Below, piece by piece: positions 17,315 to 26,639 of a stretch of 64,000 nucleotides of DNA. Numbering within the stretch: the stretch's first letter is position 1; every line of letters starts with the position of its first letter. The translations under genes and the position numbers were made by a program. The stretch is from Chitinophagales bacterium (GTDB taxonomy: Bacteria > Bacteroidota > Bacteroidia > Chitinophagales > Chitinophagaceae), in NCBI GenBank assembly GCA_015654695.1, contig JAATGJ010000144.1, forward strand, positions 23,254-87,253, read 5' to 3'. The notes under the pieces are model-generated. The model was not told the DNA's origin, did no database searches, and saw only the letters and a program-made list of their open reading frames with translations.

Positions 17315-17983
17315 ATGCTTTTTCTAGTCCCCACTCCTATAGGTAATCTGAAAGATATCACACTCCGTGCTATAGAAGTGTTGAAAGATGTTGATCTCAT
17401 TCTGGCAGAAGATACCCGGACTTCTTCTCACTTGCTGAATCATTACCAGATAACCAGGCCCCTTTCTCCCTATCACCAGCATAATGAGCATAAAATTTTG
17501 CAGCATCTTGTTGTACAATTATCAGAAGGTAAAAAGATCGCATTGATGACGGATGCAGGGACGCCTAGTATTTCCGATCCTGCTTTTTTATTGGTCAGGG
17601 AATGTATAAAAGCCGGCGTTAAAGTTGAATGCCTGCCCGGCGCTACGGCATTTGTACCGGCATTGGTAAATAGCGGCATTCCCACCAACCGTTTTTGCTT
17701 CGAAGGTTTTTTACCCATTAAAAAAGGACGACAAACATTGTTGAAAAAACTGTCAGAGGAAGAACGGACGATGATATTTTATGAGTCGCCGGTAAGGTTA
17801 GTAAAAACGTTAGAAGAGTTCATGGGTTATTTTGGTGAAGACCGCTTATGCTGTGTCAGCCGTGAGCTTACCAAAATGTTTGAAGAGAACAAAAGAGGAT
17901 CATTAAAGGAAGTCAGCACTTATTTCAAGGAGAAAACTGTAAAAGGAGAAATAGTAATTGTAGTCGCGGGAAAAGTGCAGTGA
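17315..17983 (+). CDS. rsmI: 16S rRNA C1402 2'-O-methyltransferase RsmI
   Basis: A 222-residue SAM-dependent methyltransferase of the tetrapyrrole-methylase fold. Family marks are FLVPTPIGNLKDITLRAIE at the start, LILAEDTRTSSHLLNHYQI, LMTDAGTPSISDPAF and LPGATAFVPALVNSGIP. The frame is open from a TTG at 17249, but that adds 22 residues over a repeat-like stretch (TCTCCC and GGGGGA), so the ATG at 17315 is chosen; it gives the standard N-terminus. Confidence 0.95.
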   Translation: MLFLVPTPIGNLKDITLRAIEVLKDVDLILAEDTRTSSHLLNHYQITRPLSPYHQHNEHKILQHLVVQLSEGKKIALMTDAGTPSISDPAFLLVRECIKAGVKVECLPGATAFVPALVNSGIPTNRFCFEGFLPIKKGRQTLLKKLSEEERTMIFYESPVRLVKTLEEFMGYFGEDRLCCVSRELTKMFEENKRGSLKEVSTYFKEKTVKGEIVIVVAGKVQ

Positions 17984-18064
17984 TAATAAATTCCTAAAAT
18001 CTTTCTGGCATGATTTTAATTAGCCTTTCTGTGTCAACTTTGCGACTGATAAAATCCAAAAATT

Positions 18065-18514
18065 ATGAACAAGAAGATTTTTTTACTGGTATCTGTATCC
18101 TTATTTGTTTTAGCTAACATTTCATTTGCCCAGATCCGGGAGATACCAAAGGTTGTAGAAGAAACCTTTTCACAGCAGTACAACGGCGCTAATAATATTG
18201 ATTTTAAAGATCAGCTGGTAAGAGTAGATGTACATTTTGAACTCAAAGGTGATAAGATGATCGCTTCCTATACGAATAAAGGGATATGGAAAGAAACAGA
18301 AAAAGAATGGAGTTTTGATAAACTTTCTGAAGAAGTGAAAGATGGTTTTCAGAAAAGTAAGTATGCGGACAGGGAAGTGGAAGAAACCACTGTATTCTAC
18401 CTGCCTGGTGGCACAGAGCAGTATCGCATAAAGGCCAAAAAAAGTGGCGTTGACAAGAAATATCTTTATTTCAATACAAAAGGCAGGTTGTTGCGAACTT
18501 CGATAACCTTGTAA
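18065..18514 (+). CDS. Secreted PepSY-like protein (DUF2874)
   Basis: A 149-residue exported protein with a signal peptide ending NISFAQ (residue 22). The mature part carries the two-repeat, beta-lactamase-inhibitor-like PepSY pattern of Bacteroidota DUF2874: VEETFSQQYNGANNIDFKDQ followed by VDVHFELKGDKMIASYTNKG, then EVKDGFQKSKYADREVEETT. The function of the family is unknown; the proteins are periplasmic. It stands alone and ends at its own terminator. Confidence 0.82.
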   Translation: MNKKIFLLVSVSLFVLANISFAQIREIPKVVEETFSQQYNGANNIDFKDQLVRVDVHFELKGDKMIASYTNKGIWKETEKEWSFDKLSEEVKDGFQKSKYADREVEETTVFYLPGGTEQYRIKAKKSGVDKKYLYFNTKGRLLRTSITL

Positions 18515-18537
18515 TACTATTTTTCAATGAATATATC

Positions 18538-18560
18538 AACTCCCTTCAGGGGAGTTTTTT
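18538..18560 (+). terminator. Terminator after the PepSY-like gene
   Basis: AACTCCC (18538-18544), loop TTCAG, GGGAGTT (18550-18556), then a run of T. Confidence 0.85.
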
Positions 18561-18636
18561 TATTGTCACTGTTCAATTTTAAGGTTTATCCTAACGTTCC
18601 TTTACCGAAATTTGCCTTTTAAATAATGAAGGATAA

Positions 18637-20484
18637 ATGAGAAGAATAATCCTGGTAACGATTGGTAGCTTTTGTCTTGGTGTTTCATTTGCGCAGCCTG
18701 AACGCTGGCAGCAGCGTATCAAATATGCGATGGATGTAAACCTTGATGTAAAAACCAATAAGATTACCGGTAAACAAACCATCAATTATACTAATAATTC
18801 TCCTGATACTTTAGATAAGATCTTTATTCACCTGTTCTGGAATGCGTTTCAGCCAAACAGTATGATGGATGTTGTAAGCCGCAATACGGAAAACCTGGTA
18901 CTTGGAAGAAGCAATGGCACAGACGTCACCGATTTTGACCGCAGGTTTAAAAAAAGGATCGTTGACCTGTCTCCTGATGAACAGGGATATTGTAATGTGA
19001 TAAAATTCATTTTTAACGGAAAAGCGCAGCAAACCCAACTTTATGAAACGATACTGGAGGTGACTCTTGACAAAAAGATATTGCCCGGATCCACCGTTGT
19101 ATTTAATACTGAATGTGAATGCCAGGTGCCGAAGCTGACACGCCGCAGCGGGAGAGATAGTCCGGAAGGAATACGATATAGTTTAGGACAATGGTATCCA
19201 AAAATAGCAGAGTATGATTACCTCGGCTGGCATGCTGACCAGTATATCCGGGGAGAGTTCTATGGTATATGGGGAGATTATGCTGTGAGTATAACATTGG
19301 ATAAAAAATATAAACTCGGCGCAACAGGAGAATTACAAAATATCGCTGATATAGGATGGGGATATGATAAAGAAGGATCGCCATTAAAAAATAGTACAGG
19401 CAATCTGCGAACATGGAAATTTCTTGCAAAAAATGTACATGACTTTGTATGGGCGGCTGACCCGGATTACAAGCATATTACCCGGAAGACAACGAATGGT
19501 CCGCTTCTTCATTTTATTTATAAAGAGGATAAGAATATGGAGGAATACTGGCAGGCTACTGCAGACAGCTGTGCTATGATCTATCCCTTTATGGCAAAAA
19601 CGTTCGGGGCATATACTTACCCTGTCTATTCATTCCTTCATGGCGGTGGAGGAGGCACGGAATATCCTATGGCTACACTGGTTAGAAATTATTCATTTGA
19701 GACAGCTGTGCATGAGTGGTGCCATAGCTGGTACCAGATGATGTTAGGGTCTAATGAGAATTTGTACGGATGGATGGACGAAGGATTTACAAATTATGCG
19801 GAAGCCCGTGTGCTGGCATGGTTACGTAATAAAGATTTTTTTGCAAATGCTGATGAATACAGGCTTTATTTTAACCTGGTCAAAAGCCCCTATGACGAAC
19901 CCATGAGCACACCCGCCAACCAGTTTAATACCAACTATGCTTATAACTATAATTCCTATTATAAAGGATCAGTGTTTTTAAGACAGCTTGGTTATATAGT
20001 CGGTGAGAAGATCATGGATAAAATTTTACTGGAGTATTACAGGGTATGGCGTTTCAAACATCCGAACCCGGATGATTTTATTCGTGTGGCTGAGAAAACA
20101 AGCGGCCTTCAATTGGAATGGTATAAATCGTATATGGTCAATACAGTAAAAACGGTGGATTACAGAATTGATAGTCTCTGGGACGACAACTCTAAAACGA
20201 AGATCCGCATCAGGCGTACAGGCCAGATGCCCATGCCGATTGATCTGCAAATAACTTTTAAGGACGGGAGCAAAGAGCTTCATTACATTCCCCTTGACCT
20301 GATGTTTGGCGAAAAGCCTGCAGAAGACTCAATAGTACGAAAAACTTATCCCGCCTGGAAGTGGACACATGACACGTATGTAATAGAAGGTAGCAGAAAA
20401 CTCATTGATATTTCAATAATTGAAATTGACCCAACATTACGGCTCGCCGATATAGAAAGAAGAAACAACAGGCTTAAATTGTAA
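18637..20484 (+). CDS. M1-family metallopeptidase, exported
   Basis: A 615-residue peptidase with a signal peptide (ending VSFAQ). It has the zinc site HEWCH (359-363) and the third ligand Glu382 in WMDEGFTNY, giving the HExxH-x18-E spacing of M1 peptidases. GGGGGTEYPM just before is the counterpart of the GAMEN substrate loop. The N-terminal beta domain (VKTNKITGKQTINYTNNSPD) is typical. Expected to trim peptides in the periplasm. It is followed by a very stable hairpin terminator. Confidence 0.9.
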   Translation: MRRIILVTIGSFCLGVSFAQPERWQQRIKYAMDVNLDVKTNKITGKQTINYTNNSPDTLDKIFIHLFWNAFQPNSMMDVVSRNTENLVLGRSNGTDVTDFDRRFKKRIVDLSPDEQGYCNVIKFIFNGKAQQTQLYETILEVTLDKKILPGSTVVFNTECECQVPKLTRRSGRDSPEGIRYSLGQWYPKIAEYDYLGWHADQYIRGEFYGIWGDYAVSITLDKKYKLGATGELQNIADIGWGYDKEGSPLKNSTGNLRTWKFLAKNVHDFVWAADPDYKHITRKTTNGPLLHFIYKEDKNMEEYWQATADSCAMIYPFMAKTFGAYTYPVYSFLHGGGGGTEYPMATLVRNYSFETAVHEWCHSWYQMMLGSNENLYGWMDEGFTNYAEARVLAWLRNKDFFANADEYRLYFNLVKSPYDEPMSTPANQFNTNYAYNYNSYYKGSVFLRQLGYIVGEKIMDKILLEYYRVWRFKHPNPDDFIRVAEKTSGLQLEWYKSYMVNTVKTVDYRIDSLWDDNSKTKIRIRRTGQMPMPIDLQITFKDGSKELHYIPLDLMFGEKPAEDSIVRKTYPAWKWTHDTYVIEGSRKLIDISIIEIDPTLRLADIERRNNRLKL

Positions 20485-20505
20485 AACAAATATTCTATAA
20501 ACGAC

Positions 20506-20535
20506 AAAACCATCCGCCAGCTGGCGGATGGTTTT
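20506..20535 (+). terminator. Perfect-palindrome terminator after the M1 peptidase
   Basis: A perfect 30-bp palindrome whose arm is AAAACCATCCGCCAG, followed by T residues. It contains the CCGCC/GGCGG core seen elsewhere in the window and may act on both strands. Confidence 0.85.
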
Positions 20536-20657
20536 TTATCGTTTGATTAGGCCCCTTTTATATTCAATTAAGGTAAAATGGTCAATGGATGTTTATGGGC
20601 ACGAATCATATTACATAAATACGATGCGAAAATAGGTACATGCATTTACCTGGCATA

Positions 20658-20679
20658 TACCACAAAAGTGGTATTTTTT
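20658..20679 (+). terminator. Second hairpin with T run between the M1 peptidase and the response regulator
   Basis: TACCAC, loop AAAA, GTGGTA, then TTTTTT. Oriented for the + strand, 174 nt past the M1 stop; it may be a back-up terminator protecting the convergent gene. Confidence 0.55.
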
Positions 20680-20705
20680 GTTGCGGGCTTTGAAAAATGG
20701 GGTCT

Positions 20706-21347
20706 TTACCGGCCGAAATACTTGTTTACTGCCTCTACCCGGTTGCTGACATGCAGTTTTTCGTAAATGTGATAGACATGTTTTCTTACAGTTTCAGAGC
20801 TGAGAAACAATTGAGAGGCAATTTCCTTATACATCAAACCTTTGGACAATTGTTCCAATATCTCCTTTTCCCGGTTGGTCAATAGGTTCAGGCTGCTTGT
20901 AGTGCCTGTTGTGGCTGGTTTATTTTGAAAAGCAGCTACTACTTTTCGGGCTATTTGGCTGCTCATGGGGGCGCCTCCCTGGTATAATTCGCGGATCGCC
21001 TCCAACAGCTTAGACGGCGCCGTCTTTTTTAAAATATAACCGCTGGCGCCTGCGCTCAGCGCTTCAAATATTTTCTCATCTTCTTCATATACCGTACACA
21101 TCATGTAATTGGTAGCTGGCGTCTGTGGTTTCAGTACCCTTACACAATCAATACCGCTTAAAGTGTCCCCGAGGTTGATGTCCATCAATACTACATCGGG
21201 CTTCAGGGATGGTATTTTATTGATGGCTTCTTCAGCCGTGCCGATAGTAGCAATGCACCTGAATCCGTCTGACATGGTGATGATCTCTTCCAATCCATTT
21301 CGTAGCTGCTTAATATCGTCAACTATGCAGACAGAAATTTCATTCAT
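20706..21347 (-). CDS. NarL/FixJ-type response regulator
   Basis: A 213-residue two-domain regulator. The receiver has the acidic pair in IVDD and the phosphorylation site Asp in VVLMDINLGD, then the switch Thr in CTVYEEDEK and the conserved Lys in YILKKTA. The LuxR-type output domain has LTNREKEILEQLSKGLMYKE followed by SSETVRKHVYHIYEKL. No kinase gene is adjacent, so its partner is elsewhere. It lies 53 nt downstream of rsmG on the same strand. Confidence 0.92.
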   Translation of the reverse strand: MNEISVCIVDDIKQLRNGLEEIITMSDGFRCIATIGTAEEAINKIPSLKPDVVLMDINLGDTLSGIDCVRVLKPQTPATNYMMCTVYEEDEKIFEALSAGASGYILKKTAPSKLLEAIRELYQGGAPMSSQIARKVVAAFQNKPATTGTTSSLNLLTNREKEILEQLSKGLMYKEIASQLFLSSETVRKHVYHIYEKLHVSNRVEAVNKYFGR

Positions 21348-21400
21348 GGGCCAAAGGTCATGTTTAGTGAACAGACGGGCAATACTACTAACAGGTATTT

Positions 21401-22045
21401 TTAGCGGGGAACATACAAAATGTATTTTTCTCTGAAAAATTCTTCCGGGAAAATATCATGAATTTCCATAATGCGTGGACGGGTATCACTTTCTTGTATC
21501 TCTGATACCAGGTCGCCACCTTTCAGGCAGATAAGACCAGGTTTCATAGTCGTGAGTTCAGAGTTACTTCCAGACTCCATATTTTTTCTCAAAAGAGGTT
21601 TACTCCATCGCCATAGGTCTTTCAAAGGTGCTACCGCCCTCGATACTACGAAGTCAAACTTTCTTCCCATAATTTTTTCCACCCGGGTATGCTGAGTGGT
21701 GATATTTTTCAAACCAATACCTTCAGCTACAGCTTCGGTTACTTTTAATTTTTTAGCAATACTGTCAACCATGTGAAATTTTACTTCAGGAAAAAAAATA
21801 GCTAACGCAATACCGGGAAAGCCCCCGCCGGTTCCAAGGTCAATTATTTCTGAGCCGGGTTGAAATTCAAAAGCAGCAGCAATGCTGAGTGAATGCAAAA
21901 CATGTTTTTCATACAGCCCATCTATATCTTTCCGGGAAATGACATTGATCTTTTCATTCCATTCCTTGTACAAACTTTCCAGTGTTTTCAACTGGTCAAG
22001 TTGGTGTGCTGTAAAATCAGAAAAGTATTTAAGGATAATGTCCAT
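21401..22045 (-). CDS. rsmG: 16S rRNA G527 N7-methyltransferase RsmG (GidB)
   Basis: A 214-residue class I SAM methyltransferase acting on 16S rRNA G527. Motifs: INVISRKDIDGLYEKHVLHS, the SAM-binding IIDLGTGGGFPGIALAIFFP and FHMVDSIAKKLKVTEAVAEG, then FDFVVSRAVAPL. Normal length. Loss of this gene is known in other bacteria to give low-level streptomycin resistance; here it is intact. Confidence 0.95.
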   Translation of the reverse strand: MDIILKYFSDFTAHQLDQLKTLESLYKEWNEKINVISRKDIDGLYEKHVLHSLSIAAAFEFQPGSEIIDLGTGGGFPGIALAIFFPEVKFHMVDSIAKKLKVTEAVAEGIGLKNITTQHTRVEKIMGRKFDFVVSRAVAPLKDLWRWSKPLLRKNMESGSNSELTTMKPGLICLKGGDLVSEIQESDTRPRIMEIHDIFPEEFFREKYILYVPR

Positions 22046-22138
22046 AACAAATTGTGAATGGTGAATAGTCAGTGGTGAATGTAAGTTAATGGTATAAGAG
22101 AGAGAGACGGTTCACCAATACCTATTCACTACCCGCTT

Positions 22139-23260
22139 TTAACTCCAGTTCCTTTTCGCCTTTCTCCATAATGCCGGGGCAAAGATGATATAATAAAGAA
22201 ACATCCAGATATCCAGTACTACAAACCAGGGCCATAGATCTTTTTCCCCCATTTTTCCCATGGATTTATATAACATATAACCCTGTACTAAAAGACGTAA
22301 TGCGAAAAGCCCAATGGCGAAACGCCAGTCATAAAAAATAATAGTAGCCATGAACAGCGGATAAAAAAGAAATTGCGTACCTACATATAAGCCCAGTAGG
22401 AATTTGTGTTTAGATTTATAGAACCTCGCTGTTGTGTAATGTCTTGATTTTTGCTTTAGCCATGCAGCCCAGGTTTTTTTTGGAACGGAGCGGGTGACTG
22501 CTTCCGGATCAATGATGATCGCTGTATTTTTTTTGGTAGCTACTTTATTGATGAAGAGATCATCATCGCCGCTGGGTATATGATTAATAGAAGAAAACCC
22601 CTTATTGCGAAAAAATAAATCTTTTTTATAGGAAAGATTCCTTCCTACGCCCATGTACGGAATGCCGGCCAGTGCATACGAAAGATACTGAAGCGCTGTA
22701 TGAAAAGTTTCAAAGCGGATAAGTTTATTCAGTATTCCGGGGCGTTTATGGTAAGCGCCATAGCCTAATACTATTTCAATATCATCATCATAAGCATCCT
22801 GCATTTTTTGTATCCAGAATTCACTGGCAGGTACACAATCCGCATCTGTCAGCAGCAGCACTTCATGCCTTGATTCTTTAATACCAATGGATAAGGGATA
22901 TTTTTTTCCGGAAATCAGTTTGGCTTCCTGCGTCAGTTCTACCACATTCAATGATTTGAATGTCTTTTTTAACTCCTGCAAAATGTATTTGGAATCATCA
23001 ACGGAGTTGTCATTTACCGCTACTACTTCATAAGTACTGCGATAGTTTTGAACTAATACTCCCGGCAAATTGCGGGCAAGGTTTTCATCTTCATCCCTGG
23101 CGCAAATGATAACAGAGACGGGATGTTGCTGCGACTTTATTTTCTCCTTTGGTTTGTAAAAAGCTATCCGGCTGAAGAACCAGGCGTAATAAAAAACCTG
23201 TATAGCGGTAGCAGCGACGAAACAATACAAGATAATCTCTTCCCAGTTAGTTAGTAGCAT
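22139..23260 (-). CDS. Family 2 glycosyltransferase, membrane-bound
   Basis: A 373-residue protein: one N-terminal membrane span (about residues 7-30), a GT-A catalytic domain with VSVIICARDEDENLARNLPG, the DxD-like site in LLLTDADCVPAS, a GDDD motif in HIPSGDDDLFINKV, and C-terminal membrane spans. The acceptor and sugar are unknown. The frame is open to an upstream ATG at 23332, but that adds 24 residues encoded by a tandem-repeat stretch; TACCTTCG (23273-23266) just before the ATG at 23260 supports the shorter start. Confidence 0.82.
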   Translation of the reverse strand: MLLTNWEEIILYCFVAATAIQVFYYAWFFSRIAFYKPKEKIKSQQHPVSVIICARDEDENLARNLPGVLVQNYRSTYEVVAVNDNSVDDSKYILQELKKTFKSLNVVELTQEAKLISGKKYPLSIGIKESRHEVLLLTDADCVPASEFWIQKMQDAYDDDIEIVLGYGAYHKRPGILNKLIRFETFHTALQYLSYALAGIPYMGVGRNLSYKKDLFFRNKGFSSINHIPSGDDDLFINKVATKKNTAIIIDPEAVTRSVPKKTWAAWLKQKSRHYTTARFYKSKHKFLLGLYVGTQFLFYPLFMATIIFYDWRFAIGLFALRLLVQGYMLYKSMGKMGEKDLWPWFVVLDIWMFLYYIIFAPALWRKAKRNWS

Positions 23261-23281
23261 GGCCGCGAAGGTAATCAAGAT

Positions 23282-23312
23282 AAGGCACAAGACACAAGAG
23301 AAACACAAGGCA
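23282..23312. repeat. Degenerate heptamer repeat at the glycosyltransferase promoter
   Basis: AAGGCAC, AAGACAC, AAGAGAAACAC, AAGGCAG in a row. Similar to the six clean 7-mers inside lpxB (62187-62228). On the minus strand it lies where the -33 element of the glycosyltransferase promoter would be. Confidence 0.5.
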
Positions 23313-23432
23313 GTATAGTAAGTGTATGACAATGCACTTTTTTTATTATATTTTATATGCTGAAATCACCTTTCTTTCCGGTAACCTGAATCTTGTTTCT
23401 TCTATACTGTTTCATGTACCTTGCAGGCTTTT

Positions 23433-24572
23433 ATGGCAGCATTACAATTTCAACTTCAACATACTGACGCAGGGAGTAAGGCAAGAACCGGCAAAATAAC
23501 TACCGATCATGGTGAGATACTAACTCCTATCTTCATGCCAGTAGGCACAACCGGAAGTGTAAAGGCCGTCACCCAACAACAATTGCTCAATGATGTAAAA
23601 GCGCAGATCATCCTGGGAAATACCTATCATTTATATTTGCGGCCGGGATTGGAAGTATTGGAAAAAGGAGGTGGCCTGCACCATTTCAACGGATGGCATA
23701 AACCGATACTGACTGATAGCGGTGGCTACCAGGTTTTTTCACTGGCAGGCACCCGCAAGATAAAAGAAGAAGGGGTTACTTTCCAATCACATATTGACGG
23801 ATCAAAACATCTGTTTACACCGGAAATAGTCATGGACATTCAGCGTAGTATTGGTGGTGATATCATCATGGCCTTTGATGAATGCCCACCCGGAGGTTGT
23901 GAATTTACTTATGCCAAAACTTCCCTGGAACTTACGAACCGCTGGCTGGATCGCTGTTTCGCCCGTTTCAATACTACAGATGATAAATACGGTTATACCC
24001 AAAATCTTTTTCCGATAGTACAAGGAGGAACTTACAAAGACCTGCGGAAGCAATCCTGCGAATATGTTGCTTCCAGAGAGGCAACGGGTAATGCCATTGG
24101 TGGCCTGAGTGTTGGCGAGCCAGAGCCCGTGATGTATGAAATTTGCGAGTGGTGTTGTGATCACTTACCAAAAGAAAAGCCCCGCTACCTGATGGGAGTA
24201 GGTACACCCTGGAATATCCTGGAATGTATCGGCATGGGCATTGATATGTTTGATTGTGTAATGCCAACGCGTAACGGAAGAAACGCTATGCTTTTTACCA
24301 CGCGGGGAGTTATTAATATTGATAATAAAAAATGGGAGTTTGATCTTTCACCGATTGATGAGGGATTAGACTGTGAGACCAGTAATTATTACTCTAAGGC
24401 CTATTTACGCCACCTGATGAAATCAAAGGAGATACTTGGGCTTACCATTGCCAGTGTTCATAATCTTGCATTGTATTTATGGCTGGTAGGTGAAGCAAGA
24501 AAACATATTGAGCAGGGAGATTTTGCCGGATGGAAAAAGGAGATGGTGGAAATATTGAAACGAAGGCTATAG
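23433..24572 (+). CDS. tgt: tRNA-guanine transglycosylase (queuine/preQ1)
   Basis: A 379-residue enzyme exchanging guanine-34 for preQ1 in the queuosine tRNAs. The N-terminus (TDHGEILTPIFMPVGTTGSV), the catalytic Asp regions LTDSGGYQVFSLAG and FDCVMPTRNGRNA, and the central AFDECPPGGC and MGVGTPWNILECIGMGIDMF are intact. At the C-terminus, where bacterial Tgt usually holds a four-ligand zinc site, I see DCETSNYYSKAYLRHLMKSK, so one usual Cys ligand appears replaced, a variation I cannot weigh further. An upstream TTG at 23421 is less likely than this ATG. Confidence 0.95.
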   Translation: MAALQFQLQHTDAGSKARTGKITTDHGEILTPIFMPVGTTGSVKAVTQQQLLNDVKAQIILGNTYHLYLRPGLEVLEKGGGLHHFNGWHKPILTDSGGYQVFSLAGTRKIKEEGVTFQSHIDGSKHLFTPEIVMDIQRSIGGDIIMAFDECPPGGCEFTYAKTSLELTNRWLDRCFARFNTTDDKYGYTQNLFPIVQGGTYKDLRKQSCEYVASREATGNAIGGLSVGEPEPVMYEICEWCCDHLPKEKPRYLMGVGTPWNILECIGMGIDMFDCVMPTRNGRNAMLFTTRGVINIDNKKWEFDLSPIDEGLDCETSNYYSKAYLRHLMKSKEILGLTIASVHNLALYLWLVGEARKHIEQGDFAGWKKEMVEILKRRL

Positions 24573-25229
24573 CTTGTATAATCCGTATTTGATGGCAAAT
24601 ATTACCAGCCCGATGCGGGATTGCACTTTAAGTTTCTTTAAAAGCTCATCCCGGTAATTGTCAACCGTACGGGGGCTTATTTCCATTTTCTGCGCTATTT
24701 CTTTATAGGTTATTTCTGTACAGGCCAGTTGCAGAAAGGTCAGTTCATTTTCTGTGAGAGAAGTTACCAACGAAACTTCATTTATCTTATGATCTTTTTC
24801 GGTAACGTAGTTGAGCATTTTATGGCTCACGAGGTCATTCATAAAAAAACCAGTGTCGCGGATACTATCCAGCGCCTGCCTGAATACAGCCGGCTTGCTG
24901 TCTTTAAGAATATAACCCCTGGCGCCTCTTTTCAGCATGCTGATGATAATGGTATCTACATCCATTACGCTCAACACGAGTATTTTTGCAGCGGGGAGAT
25001 TTTTTTTTATCCATTCAGCGGTTTCCAGTCCATTCATTTCCGGCATGGTAATATCAAGGAGTACAATATCGGGAGCCGGGAATGTTTTTAACTGATCAAT
25101 GAATTCTTTTCCGTTGGCAGCTTCAAAGAGTACAGCATATTCTTCAAATGAGGTGATTAATGCAGCAAGACCATTACGAAGCAGGGTGTGGTCGTCAACC
25201 AATGCGATCTGTGTAATATTGTTAGCCAA
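24567..25229 (-). CDS. NarL/FixJ-type response regulator of the four-gene sensor operon
   Basis: About 220 residues. The receiver has ALVDDHTLLRNGLAAL, phospho-Asp in IVLLDITMPEMNGLET and Lys in YILKDSK; the LuxR output domain has SLTENELTFLQLACTEITYK and ISPRTVDNYRDELLKKLKV. No ATG is available; TTG at 25229, overlapping the kinase stop by 8 nt, gives the usual short N-terminus, and TTG at 25250 is the alternative. The 3' end overlaps the convergent tgt by 6 nt. The repeats at 27054-27113 are candidate binding sites. Confidence 0.9.
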   Translation of the reverse strand: MANNITQIALVDDHTLLRNGLAALITSFEEYAVLFEAANGKEFIDQLKTFPAPDIVLLDITMPEMNGLETAEWIKKNLPAAKILVLSVMDVDTIIISMLKRGARGYILKDSKPAVFRQALDSIRDTGFFMNDLVSHKMLNYVTEKDHKINEVSLVTSLTENELTFLQLACTEITYKEIAQKMEISPRTVDNYRDELLKKLKVQSRIGLVIFAIKYGLYKL

Positions 25230-26001
25230 CTTTATCTGTTTTAATAGCAATGGTTACCAATGTTCCTTTTCCGGGCTCACTGTCAATGGCGATAGTGGCA
25301 TTGATCATTTTAGCCCGGTTCTCTAAGTTACGTAATCCGGCACCATTGGAAACAGACTTGCTGTCAAAACCCTTTCCATTATCCTGTATCCAAATTAATA
25401 ACTGGCCGTTTTGTTTTTCTGTTTCAAAAGATATTGTATCGGCGGCGGCATGTTTAGTGATATTATTGATCACTTCCTGTATCATGCGGAATAAGATGAT
25501 AGGTTTGTCATTTCCAAGAGGCGGCAGGTCATCACTTATTTTACAATGGGTTGTATATTTCCCGGTATGCTGTAGTTGCTGTAGTAATTTAATTACCGGC
25601 AAGTGCCATCCGTTAATGCGTATATGATCTGCATCAAGCGAATGACTAAGGTTTCGCAGGTCAACAAGTGCTTTTGTCAGGATATCGTCCATCATCGCTA
25701 TTTTGATGGCATCATCCGGGGCTTTTAGCGTATTAAGATTAATGCTGACCAGGCTCAGTACCTGGCCAATATTATCATGGAGCTCCTGGCTGATATGATG
25801 AAAGGTCTGCTCCTGTATTTCAAGCTTGGACTGGAGCAATGCTTGCTCAAATTGTATGTTCATCCTTTCTTTTTCCAGCAGCAGTTTGTTTTTTCTTTTC
25901 AGGTAAATCCGGAAAAGCATGAATACGGCCACCATCAGCAGCAATATAAAGAGGCTGGAAAAAAGGATAGGCAGAACGAAATCTAGTTTTTCTTTTTGCA
26001 T
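25222..26001 (-). CDS. Sensor histidine kinase (HisKA_3/NarX-LiaS type)
   Basis: A 259-residue kinase: one membrane span (about residues 8-32), a coiled-coil linker, the dimerisation/phosphoacceptor box SQELHDNIGQ with His75, and an ATPase domain with MIQEVINNITKHA (N box), IQDNGKGFD (G1) and GAGLRNLENRAKMI (G2). It lacks a periplasmic sensor, so sensing may come from the multi-TM protein encoded just before it. The ATG at 26001 lies 19 nt inside the upstream gene, suggesting translational coupling; an upstream in-frame start would add MLQLRFLF. Confidence 0.92.
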   Translation of the reverse strand: MQKEKLDFVLPILFSSLFILLLMVAVFMLFRIYLKRKNKLLLEKERMNIQFEQALLQSKLEIQEQTFHHISQELHDNIGQVLSLVSINLNTLKAPDDAIKIAMMDDILTKALVDLRNLSHSLDADHIRINGWHLPVIKLLQQLQHTGKYTTHCKISDDLPPLGNDKPIILFRMIQEVINNITKHAAADTISFETEKQNGQLLIWIQDNGKGFDSKSVSNGAGLRNLENRAKMINATIAIDSEPGKGTLVTIAIKTDKVG

Positions 26002-26639
26002 AAATAAAAAGCGTAGCTGAAGCAACTGTACATGAAAATACTCATTACCTGGGGTATTACCTGGTACAGTTTTAGACCGAAAAGAGTAGAATGGTCAGCT
26101 ACCAAATATTTTTGAAAGTTGATAGAAATACTGACCACGGGATAAAAAATAACAATACCAATTGTGATCCATACTACGGGACGCCAGTATTTTTCTTCTG
26201 CCAGGTTATCCAGGTAAAAAAAACGAAACAGGAACAATATTCCATAGAAAGTAATGACAAAACCCCGGGCCAGTGTCAGGTAACTACTTGTGGTAACAAT
26301 GGATTCAAGAAAAAAATAGTTAGCCAGTGTAAAACCAAGATAAGCAAGCGTAAGCCATATCATTAGCTTACGCAATGGCTCCATAAATGGTATATGATAG
26401 TATATCCAGAAAAAAACAACAGCACTAATGGGCCTGTAAATATTATAAACGACTGCGTTAGATGCAGTATGATATAGTTGATTAATAGTTACAAGGGTAG
26501 TTTCCTGGATAAATACATATAAAAGGTATGGAATCAGGATACGGAGATGCCTGCTATGAAGCTGCTTTCGGTAAACACCTGCCATTACAGCACTGAAAAG
26601 AATGCTGGCCAGGTATGGTAAAGTAAATATCAGGCTCAT
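25983..26639 (-). CDS. Multi-TM membrane protein, likely sensory partner of the kinase
   Basis: A 218-residue hydrophobic protein with about six or seven predicted spans and short loops, for example SLIFTLPYLASILFSAVMAG, AVVFFWIYYHIPF and PVVWITIGIVIFYPVVSISI. No family is recognised. It overlaps the kinase start by 19 nt and its own start overlaps the upstream stop (TAATG), so it is produced together with the kinase. A role as the membrane sensor input is inferred from context and from the kinase lacking a sensor domain. Confidence 0.75.
   Translation of the reverse strand: MSLIFTLPYLASILFSAVMAGVYRKQLHSRHLRILIPYLLYVFIQETTLVTINQLYHTASNAVVYNIYRPISAVVFFWIYYHIPFMEPLRKLMIWLTLAYLGFTLANYFFLESIVTTSSYLTLARGFVITFYGILFLFRFFYLDNLAEEKYWRPVVWITIGIVIFYPVVSISINFQKYLVADHSTLFGLKLYQVIPQVMSIFMYSCFSYAFYLCKKKN

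Noticed and set aside
20578..20766. 62-residue frame after the M1 peptidase
   Set aside because: It runs through a terminator hairpin and into the response regulator gene; no motif.
23261..23332. 24-residue N-terminal extension of the glycosyltransferase
   Set aside because: It is encoded by the degenerate repeat and lies over the promoter-like TACCTTCG.
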